10,829 nucleotides of DNA from Clostridiaceae bacterium (GCA_012800515.1 JAAZJE010000006.1:1-10829); one strand, 5' to 3'. Positions 1-7,294 are shown, counted from the stretch's first letter. Numbers and translations are program-made. Notes: generated from the letters alone by a model not told the origin.

Positions 1-77
1 ATTCAATTAATCTCCAGAATATTAGTAACTAGCTTCGCATAAGCAGCCTGTTTTTTGCATTTTCACAAGTAAAAAAT

Positions 78-112
78 GTCCAAAAACCCCTGTTTTTTAG
101 AGGTTTTTGGAC
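78..112 (-). terminator. Intrinsic terminator of ssrA
   Basis: A perfect 11-base inverted repeat (GTCCAAAAACC at 78-88, GGTTTTTGGAC at 102-112) has a 13-base loop. On the minus strand it is followed by A and then six T (complement of 71-77). It begins 6 bases after the encoded CCA end of the tmRNA, where an ssrA terminator is expected. The plus-strand reading has no T run after the hairpin, so it should act only on minus-strand transcripts. Confidence 0.85.
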
Positions 113-118
113 AAATTG

Positions 119-495
119 TGGTGGAGATGAGGAGAATCGAACTCCTGTCCAAAGCCGCTTCACGCCGAGCTTCTCCGGGTGCAGTCAGCGTTTTATTCTC
201 CCGTCACGGCCGTCCGCTGACCGACTGCCATAGCGGTGAGATCCTGATTCATAAGCAGTTACGGATCAATCGCTACTTACGTTCTCCGATTTACCTCCGA
301 TCGGCAAGGTCTGGATCTGACGTCGGCTTCCTCCCTACAGATTCAGGAGAAACGACGGCGGTCGCTTAAGCCGCTACCGCGTAAGAATAATTGTTTTTGG
401 CAATTAAATTGTTTACTCGTTTGTTAAGGCGGCCAACGAGCATCCGCCACCCGCTACCTAACGCTCCATGACCCTGTCGAAACCTGGTCATCCCC
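119..495 (-). ncRNA. ssrA: tmRNA (transfer-messenger RNA)
   Basis: This RNA rescues ribosomes stalled on broken mRNAs and tags the nascent peptide for proteolysis, acting with SmpB. Minus-strand reading shows the tRNA-like 5' end GGGGATG (495-489), followed by the hallmark GGTTTCGACAGGG block. The 3' end has a T-arm (AGGAG, TTCGATT, CTCCT), the acceptor strand CATCTCC, discriminator A and an encoded CCA ending at 119. The 5' GGGGATG pairs with CATCTCC with one G-U pair. The tag reading frame occupies 401-366: resume codon GCC, then AKNNYSYAVAA and a TAA stop. Total length is about 377 nt, normal for a one-piece tmRNA. An extended -10 promoter lies about 55 bases upstream, so the primary transcript should carry a short leader that is removed by RNase P. 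Confidence 0.97.
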
Positions 496-548
496 GTCAG
501 CCGTCGTGAAACAACGTTCTTACCGCATCGCCTCATCGACGTATATCC

Positions 549-554
549 ATTATA
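549..554 (-). promoter_or_regulatory. Extended -10 promoter of ssrA
   Basis: Minus-strand TATAAT is preceded by TGC, giving TGCTATAAT, a textbook extended -10 element. No good -35 hexamer is visible at 16-18 bases. That position falls in the pfp terminator stem, as expected for promoters that rely on the TG extension. The start of transcription would be near 542, leaving a leader of about 47 bases before the mature tmRNA 5' end at 495. Confidence 0.7.
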
Positions 555-568
555 GCATAGCACCACAC

Positions 569-597
569 AAAAGCGGAGCGATTATCAATCGCCCCGC
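569..597 (-). terminator. Intrinsic terminator of pfp
   Basis: The plus strand reads GCGGAGCGATT (573-583), ATC, AATCGCCCCGC (587-597). On the minus strand this forms an 11-bp GC-rich stem with one G-U pair and a 3-base loop, followed by TTTT (complement of 569-572). The T tract is short. The hairpin lies 30 bases after the phosphofructokinase stop codon and immediately upstream of the ssrA -10 element. Confidence 0.75.
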
Positions 598-626
598 CTC
601 TACGGTCGTTCAATAAACAACCGCTA

Positions 627-1871
627 TTAACGCGTCGCCAGCACCTTGCGCAGACGGGCAAAGCGCGGCAAACCGTCTTCCTTCACAGTAGCGGATTCCT
701 CAGCAATTAGCGGCAAAGCATAATCGATATACCCCTGATTGACGAAATTACCTTCCGTATTGATCCACTCACGCGGCACCAGATGCTCGGCATTGGCAAC
801 ATCCTGCAGGGGAATCAGGATTGTCTTGATTCCATACTCGGAGCCCGGCAGACGTTCGAATCCGACCATATAATCGGTGGTTCCCGAAATGGCTTCCTCA
901 ACGGCAGTCTTGCCGGCGAGATAGGCCTCTTCGACATCGATCGCCGAGGCACAATGCGCGGCACAGCGTTGCAGGAGCGAGAACTCAATCGCACGAATCT
1001 TCGTGTCGATATAGTCGGCCAGATATTCGGCCAGAATTGCCGCCGCTCCGCCCATCTGCTTATGCCCGAAAGCATCGATCTTGGGCGTACCGATCAACTC
1101 GGGAATATAGCGACCGTCCGGTGTACGCACACCCTCGGAAACCGCCACGATGACCTTACCGGTCTGTTTATAAATTCTGGAAACATCTTCGACCATGCGA
1201 TCGAGATCGAAAGGAACCTCGGGCAGGTAAATCAGATCCGGTCCGTATCCTTTGTACGAGGCCAGAGCGGTGGCGGCAGCCAACCAGCCGGCATTGCGCC
1301 CCATGATCTCCAAAACCGTAATCATACCGGTATCATACACCCGCGAGTCCAAATATACTTCCATCGTCGCCGTGGCAATGTACTTGGCGGCCGAGGCAAA
1401 GCCCGGGCAATGGTCGGTACCGTACAGGTCATTATCGATCGTCTTCGGCACTCCCATCACGCGGCACTCATAGCCGTGCTCCCGCATATAGTTGGAGACT
1501 TTACTGCAGGTATCCATCGAATCGTTTCCGCCGTTATAGAAGAAATAACGGATGTTGTATTTCTTAAAAACTTCCAGCAGACGCAGATAATCCGTATCAT
1601 CCTTCTTCGGGTCGGCCAGTCTGTAACGGCAGGACCCCAGCGCCGACGAAGGTGTTGTACGTAAATAAAGTAATTCCTGCGGATCCTCCTGACCCATATC
1701 ATAGAATACCTCGTTCAGTATACCGACGATTCCGTGCGCCGCTCCATATACCTTATCAATAACGCCGGTCTGACGCAGGGCCGTCTCAATAACCCCGGCA
1801 GCACTTGCGTTGATTACCGCCGTCGGACCGCCCGACTGACCAAAAATCGCGTTTCCTCTCAATACTGACAT
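627..1871 (-). CDS. pfp: Pyrophosphate-dependent 6-phosphofructokinase
   Basis: Cytosolic glycolytic enzyme that phosphorylates fructose 6-phosphate at C1. The 414-residue length and motifs place it in the PFK family. The N-terminal GQSGGPTAVIN (11-21) is the phosphate-binding loop. GGNDS (114-118) has Asp where ATP-PFKs have Gly, and PKTIDND (142-148) has Lys where ATP-PFKs have Gly; both substitutions are the recognised signature of PPi use. MGRNAGW (190-196) is the fructose-6-phosphate site, and D146/D148 match the catalytic TIDND aspartates. The start is the ATG at 1871, 12 bases after GAGGAGG. The frame stays open to 2063, but that extension runs into the RNase P RNA and has no family similarity. 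An out-of-frame ATG lies between the Shine-Dalgarno sequence and the start. The gene stands alone between rnpB and ssrA with its own terminator. Reversible PPi use is inferred from the two motif positions only. Confidence 0.95.
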   Translation of the reverse strand: MSVLRGNAIFGQSGGPTAVINASAAGVIETALRQTGVIDKVYGAAHGIVGILNEVFYDMGQEDPQELLYLRTTPSSALGSCRYRLADPKKDDTDYLRLLEVFKKYNIRYFFYNGGNDSMDTCSKVSNYMREHGYECRVMGVPKTIDNDLYGTDHCPGFASAAKYIATATMEVYLDSRVYDTGMITVLEIMGRNAGWLAAATALASYKGYGPDLIYLPEVPFDLDRMVEDVSRIYKQTGKVIVAVSEGVRTPDGRYIPELIGTPKIDAFGHKQMGGAAAILAEYLADYIDTKIRAIEFSLLQRCAAHCASAIDVEEAYLAGKTAVEEAISGTTDYMVGFERLPGSEYGIKTILIPLQDVANAEHLVPREWINTEGNFVNQGYIDYALPLIAEESATVKEDGLPRFARLRKVLATR

Positions 1872-1923
1872 CGTCTCTTCATTCCTCCTCAAATAATTTG
1901 TCATATTGTCGCGACACAGGCAA

Positions 1924-1954
1924 AGCATACCTAAGCGTCCTACAATCTGAGCAA
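1924..1954 (-). promoter_or_regulatory. Possible weak promoter for pfp
   Basis: The 115-base gap between rnpB and pfp must hold any pfp promoter. The best pair I can see is TTGCTC (complement of 1949-1954) and TATGCT (complement of 1924-1929) with a long 19-base spacer. Both boxes are poor matches, so read-through from rnpB is an alternative. The minus strand just past the rnpB 3' end is T-rich (complement of about 1969-1985) but has no local hairpin, so efficient termination of rnpB is not evident. A 10-bp palindrome, TGTCGCGACA (1907-1916), lies between this pair and the ribosome binding site. Confidence 0.25.
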
Positions 1955-1986
1955 GTTTAACATAATTAGAAAACAAAAGAAAATTC

Positions 1987-2324
1987 CGAGAGTGCCTGTA
2001 AGCCGGGTTCTGTATTCGACTGCCATCTATCTGGGCGTGTCGTCGCCGAGACGCTCTAGCCACCTCCCCGAGACCGGCGGGCCGCCGTATTGTCTCTCCA
2101 CGGTGTTGCTTCGGGTGGGGTTTACAGGACCAATCCGTCTCCGGTTGATCGGTGAGCCCTTACCTCACCATTTCACCCTTACCTCTGACGAGGCGGTATC
2201 TTTCTGTTGCACTTTCCTTAAAGTCGCCTTCACCGGCCGTTAGCCGGCACCCTTGCCCTGCGAAGCCCGGACTTTCCTCACAATTCAACTTTCGTTCAAA
2301 TCGCGCGGCAGCCCGGCACTCTCA
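1987..2324 (-). ncRNA. rnpB: RNase P RNA, bacterial type A-like
   Basis: Catalytic RNA that removes 5' leaders from tRNA precursors and tmRNA. The minus strand shows the conserved elements in order: GAGGAAAGTCCGGGCT (complement of 2264-2279, the P4 5' strand region), CAGGGCAAGGGTGC, AACGGCCGG, GAAAGTGCAACAGAAA, GGTAAGGGTGAAA, CCTGTAAACCC, and finally ACAGAACCCGGCTTAC (complement of 1998-2013, the P4 3' strand). The ends pair as helix P1: GAGAGTGCC (2323-2315) with GGCACTCTC (1996-1988). The length of about 340 nt and the A-type internal blocks argue against the B type of Bacillus. Exact ends are inferred from P1 and may be off by a few bases. The 5' end overlaps the stop codon of the upstream Nif3-like gene. 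Confidence 0.96.
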
Positions 2325-3224
2325 GAATACGTCTATTATACACGAACTCGGGAATTCTTCAGCGGCATATTCGGGACCGGGGCAACTTTGCTGTAACCAA
2401 CGCTGCAAATACGGAATCACCGGCCATTCGGATGCGGCATGGCCGACAACCAGAACGGCGATCCCTTCCGCCGCGAGGCCGAGTAATTCATGATGCTTGC
2501 ATTCACCCGTAATCACGGCATCGACTTTCGCCCCGATCAGATCCGGTAGCGCACTTGCGTCGAAAGAGCCCGGGCACAGAGCCAGACGCGAAACCGGGCG
2601 ATCCTTGCGCATATTGCTCAGAACGGCCGGGCAATTCAAGCGCTCCTGACATAAGCCTAAAAGGTCATCCAGGCTGTGACGTCCCGGTAAAGTAACCAGA
2701 CGCCCGTATCCTGGAATCACATCTGCCAGAAAGTCCTTCTCTTCATTTTCAAGCGCATATATTCCGTTCAAAGCCGGCAGTTCGGCGGCCAGCACATGAT
2801 CGTATGCGAGCGTCAGCTTCGACGACAGCGGGCGCAGTGTTCCGGAGGGTCGCAACTCCAAAGTATGCGCCAAAGCATCGGCCACGCCGCCGACACAATA
2901 GTCCAAATTAGTGTGTACCGCCCAAACGGCAATACCCGACTCGATTAATTGCAGTAACAACGATATACCGGCCCCGGAACCGGCATCAAGGTTTTCCAGC
3001 GGATTAAAGATCAGCGGATGATGCGTAATAACAAGTTCCGGTTCAAAATCATCGATTTGCTCCAGTAGCGCCGCAGTGATATCCAAGCAGAGGAATGACT
3101 TCTTGACCGGACTCCACGGTCGACCGACATTGAGATTCACTTTGTCCCAGGCCTCGGCATAATCCGCCGGCGCCAATCTGAGGAGTGCCGACCCGATTTC
3201 TCCTACGGTTCTCTGCCTAACCAT
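2322..3224 (-). CDS. Nif3-like dinuclear metal centre protein (YqfO/YbgI family)
   Basis: Member of the Nif3 / 'GTP cyclohydrolase 1 type 2' family of toroidal hexamers with a two-metal site. The true biochemical role is poorly settled. The 300-residue protein keeps all expected metal ligands: THHP (H68, H69), HTNLD (H104 and D108) and GHAASE (H262, E266). Supporting blocks are WDKVNLNVG near 26-34 and VITGECKHH near 237-245. Compared with E. coli YbgI (247 residues), the stretch between D108 and H262 is about 40 residues longer. It is still too short to hold the PII/CutA-like domain of Bacillus YqfO. The start is the ATG at 3224, one base after the trmK stop, with GAGGAG 10 bases upstream inside trmK. 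The open frame continues to 3371 but only through trmK. The trmK-yqfO order is conserved in Firmicutes. The last codons carry the rnpB promoter. Confidence 0.93.
   Translation of the reverse strand: MVRQRTVGEIGSALLRLAPADYAEAWDKVNLNVGRPWSPVKKSFLCLDITAALLEQIDDFEPELVITHHPLIFNPLENLDAGSGAGISLLLQLIESGIAVWAVHTNLDYCVGGVADALAHTLELRPSGTLRPLSSKLTLAYDHVLAAELPALNGIYALENEEKDFLADVIPGYGRLVTLPGRHSLDDLLGLCQERLNCPAVLSNMRKDRPVSRLALCPGSFDASALPDLIGAKVDAVITGECKHHELLGLAAEGIAVLVVGHAASEWPVIPYLQRWLQQSCPGPEYAAEEFPSSCIIDVF
2335..2340 (-). promoter_or_regulatory. -10 element of the rnpB promoter, inside the Nif3-like gene
   Basis: A perfect TATAAT on the minus strand ends 10 bases before the P1 helix of RNase P RNA, placing the start of transcription at the RNA 5' end. 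It lies within the last five codons of the upstream gene (TGT ATA ATA GAC). The -35 region is weak (GCTGAA at 17 bases), so strength is uncertain. Confidence 0.65.
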
Positions 3225-3225
3225 G

Positions 3226-4032
3226 CTATTTAATCTCCTCTTCCAAAATTCGGCATAATTCCCGCCAAGTTTCCTTCTGTTTGCTCGGTGCGCCAAGCAT
3301 AAATTCGCGCGCCGCCGATAATTGATGTCGCAAATAACGCCGCCACAGATCTGGAGCAATTCCCCGGTCACGCAAATTACACTCGCCCATCCAGACGCTA
3401 TACAGCGAAGCCGGCGAGGGTTTGCGCTTAGCTATATAACTATAAATATCGACGGAAATATCCGGAAATTCAGTAATGTTGTCATTATGTGTTGTCGAGT
3501 TGTCTTCACTACAGCCACGATAGGTAGTACTTAAAAAGTTGTACAGCCGTCCACCTTGAAAGAAGAATTTTTCGGCAACGATCTCCCACTCGGGAGTCAG
3601 ATACATTCGCAATGCCGCCGTTGAGCGTGTCGGCTGGAGCAGTAGAAAAAACCCGGGAAAGAGCTTCCCCGATTCCCGAGCGCGCCGGAGAATATCCACT
3701 ATTACGGTAGCACCGATACCGGCAATTACCGCCGTATCTCCGGGTTGCAAGTCTATCTCGTCAAAACCGTCCGAAAGTACGGTGCCTATCCCCTGCTCGA
3801 GTCCCCGTGCGATGATATTCGCGTGGGCTCTATCCAGAGGACGGCTACGTACGTCAACCGCCAACGCGCTTCCGACCATTCCCCGCTCAAGAGCGGCTAT
3901 CGGCAAAAGCGCATGATCACAACCAATATCGATCAGACGTCCGGTTACGGCCGGCAGAAGTGACAGTAAACACTCCAGGCGCGGGCCGAGCCGGAGAGGC
4001 GGTAAATCGATATTTTGCTTTATTCCGGCCAA
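3226..4032 (-). CDS. trmK: tRNA (adenine(22)-N1)-methyltransferase TrmK
   Basis: S-adenosylmethionine-dependent enzyme that methylates N1 of A22 in the tRNA D-arm. The Rossmann methyltransferase fold is shown by LIDIGCDHALLPIAA (33-47), the family form of motif I. VIAGIGATVIVDIL follows (102-115; the usual GMGG appears as GIGA), then LLLQPTRSTAALRMYL (130-145) at the catalytic-loop position. The length of 268 is longer than B. subtilis TrmK (about 240). The extra length is mostly in a polar segment around 174-210, before a basic, helical C-terminal region. The start is ambiguous: I chose the TTG at 4032 because GGAGG lies 5 bases upstream. An in-frame TTG at 4062, directly after the sigma factor stop, would add 10 residues but has no ribosome binding site. 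The gene lies between rpoD and the Nif3-like gene, as in B. subtilis (yqfN). Confidence 0.92.
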   Translation of the reverse strand: MAGIKQNIDLPPLRLGPRLECLLSLLPAVTGRLIDIGCDHALLPIAALERGMVGSALAVDVRSRPLDRAHANIIARGLEQGIGTVLSDGFDEIDLQPGDTAVIAGIGATVIVDILRRARESGKLFPGFFLLLQPTRSTAALRMYLTPEWEIVAEKFFFQGGRLYNFLSTTYRGCSEDNSTTHNDNITEFPDISVDIYSYIAKRKPSPASLYSVWMGECNLRDRGIAPDLWRRYLRHQLSAAREFMLGAPSKQKETWRELCRILEEEIK

Positions 4033-4062
4033 GCATTCCTCCGGCGGCCATCGTGTGACCAA

Positions 4063-5364
4063 TCAGCTCAGGAAATCTTTCAGCTTTTCCGTATTGGACG
4101 GACGACGCAATTTGCGCAAGGCCTTTGCCTCGATCTGGCGAATCCGCTCACGCGTTACCGTGAATTCGCGTCCGACTTCCTCGAGAGTACGGTTCTTACC
4201 GTCATCCAGGCCGAAACGCAGGCGCAGAACCTTTTCCTCCCGCGGCGTCAACTCGGAGAGCACTTCGATCAGTTGCTCCTTAAGGAGAGTATTGGCGGCC
4301 TGGTCGGCCGGAGAGAGCGCGTCCTCATCGGGAATGAAGTCGCCCAACTGGCTATCCTTCTCCTCACCGATCGGCTTCTCCAGAGACACGGGCTCCTGGG
4401 AGATCTTCATGATTTCCCTTACCCTATCCACGGTCATGCCCAGAGCGGCGGCCAATTCCTCAACCTCCGGCTCGCGCCCCAGCTCCTGAATCATCTGGCG
4501 CTGAGTGCGAATCAGCTTGTTGATCGTCTCGACCATATGCACCGGAATACGGATCGTTCGGGCCTGATCGGCAATCGCCCGCGTAATCGCCTGGCGAATC
4601 CACCAGGTCGCGTAGGTGCTGAACTTAAAGCCCTTCGTGTGGTCGAACTTCTCCACTGCTTTCATCAGGCCCAAATTACCTTCCTGAATCAGATCCAGGA
4701 ACGACATTCCTCTGCCGACATAACGTTTGGCAATACTGACAACCAGACGCAGATTGGCCTCGCAAAGATGATCCCGCGCATAAGGGTCGCCGTCAATAAT
4801 CGCCTGGGCAAGCTCCTTTTCCTCGTCCGCTGTGAGCAAAGGTACACGGCCGATTTCCTTCAGATACATCCGCACGGGGTCATCGACATTCACCGCCTCA
4901 GTCTCGAGCTCGAGATCCGAATCAAGCGACTCGTCCTCCTGAACGGCGTCGGCAATCAGCTGAATACCGTGGTCTTCCAATTGATCGAGAACGCGCTCGG
5001 CCTCGTCCAGATCGAGTTCCGCATCCTCGAGTATATTCATGACTTCACGATATGAGAGCTTATTTTCGTTGTCGCGTGCTCTTTCAACCAACTCGCTCAC
5101 CAGTGAAGTGGCGGCGCGCCTGGTCTGTTGAGCTCGCTTGAGAGCAGCCTTTCTCTGTAAATCCGAAAGACGCCCGGGAATAAACGGCGCGATATTGATG
5201 GTAGCTTCATCCGTCTTACGGGTAAGCGGCTTAATCACTAAATCGGACGGACGTTCGCGATGCAGGATAAAGTACCGTCCGTCGCTCTTTTTCGCTATAC
5301 CGGTGGAAGAAGCGTCATCCTTCTTTAATTTAGTCATATCCAAAAAAATCTGTGCTGAAAACAT
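4063..5364 (-). CDS. rpoD: RNA polymerase primary sigma factor (sigma-70/SigA)
   Basis: Housekeeping sigma factor that directs RNA polymerase to -35/-10 promoters. The 433-residue product has the full group 1 layout. A region 1.1-like helical segment covers about 85-140. Region 1.2 (DDPVRMYLKEIG, 161-172) follows, then region 2 (about 195-272) with RLVVSIAKRYVGRGMSFLDL and the -10-recognising STYATWWIRQAI. Region 3 spans about 275-350. Region 4 has LTPREEKVLRLRFGL and the -35 helix-turn-helix VTRERIRQIEAKALRKLR (403-420). The C-terminus KLKDFLS is typical. The start is the ATG at 5364 with AAGGAG 6 bases upstream; a second in-frame ATG at 5337 lacks a good site. The first ~80 residues are an unusual basic, low-similarity extension. 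The gene follows dnaG by 16 bases. Motif matches leave no real doubt about function. Confidence 0.98.
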   Translation of the reverse strand: MFSAQIFLDMTKLKKDDASSTGIAKKSDGRYFILHRERPSDLVIKPLTRKTDEATINIAPFIPGRLSDLQRKAALKRAQQTRRAATSLVSELVERARDNENKLSYREVMNILEDAELDLDEAERVLDQLEDHGIQLIADAVQEDESLDSDLELETEAVNVDDPVRMYLKEIGRVPLLTADEEKELAQAIIDGDPYARDHLCEANLRLVVSIAKRYVGRGMSFLDLIQEGNLGLMKAVEKFDHTKGFKFSTYATWWIRQAITRAIADQARTIRIPVHMVETINKLIRTQRQMIQELGREPEVEELAAALGMTVDRVREIMKISQEPVSLEKPIGEEKDSQLGDFIPDEDALSPADQAANTLLKEQLIEVLSELTPREEKVLRLRFGLDDGKNRTLEEVGREFTVTRERIRQIEAKALRKLRRPSNTEKLKDFLS

Positions 5365-5380
5365 TATTTTCTCCTTCCGC

Positions 5381-7294
5381 TTATATCCTTAACGAAGCAA
5401 GCTGCTCGCTTACCGTGGTTATTTCTTCGGTACATTTCCGCAATTCGGTCTGAATCGCGGTCGCCGCGGCCTCATCGGCGGGGCATGTTCTCATTCTATT
5501 TAGTATACCCTGTTTTAGTATCTGAAGTTGGCGCCGTCGCATTTCCCAGGTATACCGCTGCAAATCCGTCCCCCAGTCGCCTAATTCATTCGGCTCCGGC
5601 AGAACGATAAAGACCCGTGCCAGGAGCTCGGGCAGTTTGCCACCGGCCAAATCCACATCCTGACTCAGTGCGATCAGCTGATCCTGGTTCAACTGCTCTT
5701 CTTCGGCCAAAGCCAGCACTTCGGCGGCAATCATCCGCATTTGACCCGCCGAAAAGTCCTCGACCCGCACGGGATCATTCATTTCCGACGGTTTGACATT
5801 AACCTGTGCCAGTATCGCCAAAAAAAGCAACTCCGTATCCGTTACCTCGTCGGTAGACAGAGATTCGCGCTCTCCGTCGTCCTCATCCGTCGGCGGCGGA
5901 ATATCTCCGGCACGGGCGGGCGTGCGGCTGAATGATGCTTCACTAAAGCTACGGACGGGGGGCGGCAGACTTTGAGCGCGTCCGGCCTCTTCGCGGCGCA
6001 GGAGAGCTTTGCGCCTCCCCCACTCGGTACGCACCGCGGTCAGAGGAAGAGACAGATTCTCCGCCACCTGTTCCAGTTTTAACTCAACCAGAATATCGTT
6101 CTTTTCGCCCAACAGGACCTGCAGAGCCGCTTCCTGATAAGCAACCTTATCCAACTCGCCGTCACGCTCATTCGAGCGTCGCGCCATCTCTAAACGATAA
6201 TCCAGGGCCGGAAGACGTCTTTCGATTAAGGCAACAAATGCGGCTCCTCCCTCGGCGCGAATAAAATCATCCGGATCCAGGCCATCCGGCAGCATAAGAA
6301 CCTCCGCTTCAATCGAGCGCTCCTCAATCAGGTCGATTGCCCGCTCCGTTGCGGCGCGCCCCGAAGGGTCGCCGTCAAAGGCGATTACGACCTTCTTGAC
6401 TATCTTGCCCATGACTTCGGCCTGCTGGCGGGTCAATGCCGTTCCCAAAGGCGCGACCGCGCAATTTATACCGGACTGGGTCACGGATAGCACGTCAAGG
6501 TAACCCTCCACCAACAACAAGAATCCGGCTCGGGTTTTACGCGCAAAGTTCAGCCCATAGAGATTGCGGTTTTTACTGAACAGACGCGTCTCAGGTGAAT
6601 TGATGTATTTCGGGCCGACACCCTCCAGCAGACGCCCGCCGAAAGCAATAATCCGCCCTCTCGTATCAATAATCGGAAACATCAGACGGTTGCGGAACAT
6701 ATCGATCGGACGACCGTCGCGACTCTCCCGCACCAGTCCAGCATCCATTTGCAGTTTGAGCGGGTACTCCAGACGAGTCAAGTGATGATGTAACGCATCA
6801 AAGCTGTCCCGGGCAAAGCCAACACCGAATTTGCGCTGTATATTTGCACCGATTTGCCGGTCTTTGAGGTAGGCTCGCGCCGAACGACCCACCGGATCAT
6901 TCAGCCCGGCGTAGAAAAAGCGCGCCGCATCGGTATTGATCCGGGTCAACATGTCCTGCTCCTCGCGTCGTGCCCGAGCTTGGGGATGAGAATCGGTCAC
7001 TACCGCAATACCGGCACGCTGGGCGAGAAAACGAATCGCCTCGACATAGTCCAAACGTTCGATATTCATAATGAAATTGATCACATCGCCACCCTTATGG
7101 CAACCGAAGCAATAAAATATCTGCTTCGTCACGGATACGCTGAATGAGGGCGTTTTTTCCCGATGGAACGGACACAAACCGAAGCGGTTATTGCCACTCC
7201 GCTTGCTCAAAACAACATACTGCTCGACCACATCGACGATATCCGATGCGTTCTTTACAGCTTCAATCGTTTGTTGCGATATCCTTCCATTCAT
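5381..7294 (-). CDS. dnaG: DNA primase DnaG
   Basis: Makes the short RNA primers for lagging-strand replication at the fork, recruited by the replicative helicase. The 637-residue protein has the three expected parts. The CHC2 zinc ribbon has C41, H44, C62 and C65 (CPFH and CFGC). The RNA polymerase core has basic FRNRLMFPI (200-208) and the TOPRIM active site, with VEGYLD (E263) and FDGDPSG (D307, D309). A C-terminal helicase-binding region lies about 500-637, after an acidic, low-complexity linker around 450-500. The ATG at 7294 lies 2 bases after the stop of scfB. No strong Shine-Dalgarno sequence is visible beyond AGAGAC in the scfB tail, so translation probably depends on coupling. It is followed by the sigma factor gene, the classical macromolecular-synthesis arrangement. 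Confidence 0.98.
   Translation of the reverse strand: MNGRISQQTIEAVKNASDIVDVVEQYVVLSKRSGNNRFGLCPFHREKTPSFSVSVTKQIFYCFGCHKGGDVINFIMNIERLDYVEAIRFLAQRAGIAVVTDSHPQARARREEQDMLTRINTDAARFFYAGLNDPVGRSARAYLKDRQIGANIQRKFGVGFARDSFDALHHHLTRLEYPLKLQMDAGLVRESRDGRPIDMFRNRLMFPIIDTRGRIIAFGGRLLEGVGPKYINSPETRLFSKNRNLYGLNFARKTRAGFLLLVEGYLDVLSVTQSGINCAVAPLGTALTRQQAEVMGKIVKKVVIAFDGDPSGRAATERAIDLIEERSIEAEVLMLPDGLDPDDFIRAEGGAAFVALIERRLPALDYRLEMARRSNERDGELDKVAYQEAALQVLLGEKNDILVELKLEQVAENLSLPLTAVRTEWGRRKALLRREEAGRAQSLPPPVRSFSEASFSRTPARAGDIPPPTDEDDGERESLSTDEVTDTELLFLAILAQVNVKPSEMNDPVRVEDFSAGQMRMIAAEVLALAEEEQLNQDQLIALSQDVDLAGGKLPELLARVFIVLPEPNELGDWGTDLQRYTWEMRRRQLQILKQGILNRMRTCPADEAAATAIQTELRKCTEEITTVSEQLASLRI

Noticed and set aside
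1..118. Possible phage or island attachment site next to the tmRNA 3' end
   Set aside because: tmRNA genes are common integration targets, but no copy of the 3' end and no integrase is visible. Only a 10-base repeat CCTGTTTTTT (47-56 and 89-98) was seen, and it is low-complexity.
76..369. A 97-codon plus-strand open frame
   Set aside because: It overlaps the ssrA terminator and the body of tmRNA; no protein similarity is recognisable.
783..1664. A 293-codon plus-strand open frame opposite pfp
   Set aside because: Antisense shadow of the phosphofructokinase; no recognisable domain.
1872..2063. N-terminal extension of phosphofructokinase to 2063
   Set aside because: It runs through the rnpB 3' end and the non-coding gap. 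The family N-terminus begins at the ATG at 1871, which has GAGGAGG upstream.
1992..2493. Plus-strand open frames of 83 and 113 codons over 1992-2493
   Set aside because: They cover RNase P RNA, a structured non-coding RNA on the other strand, and the 3' end of the Nif3-like gene.
4015..5055. A 346-codon plus-strand open frame opposite the sigma factor gene
   Set aside because: It is fully antisense to rpoD, whose sigma-70 motifs are unmistakable. The plus-strand product resembles no family I know and is explained by codon bias of the real gene.
5502..5507. TATACT on the minus strand near the end of dnaG as a possible internal promoter for rpoD
   Set aside because: No acceptable -35 hexamer at 16-18 bases and no TG extension. 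An internal rpoD promoter is plausible but not supported here.
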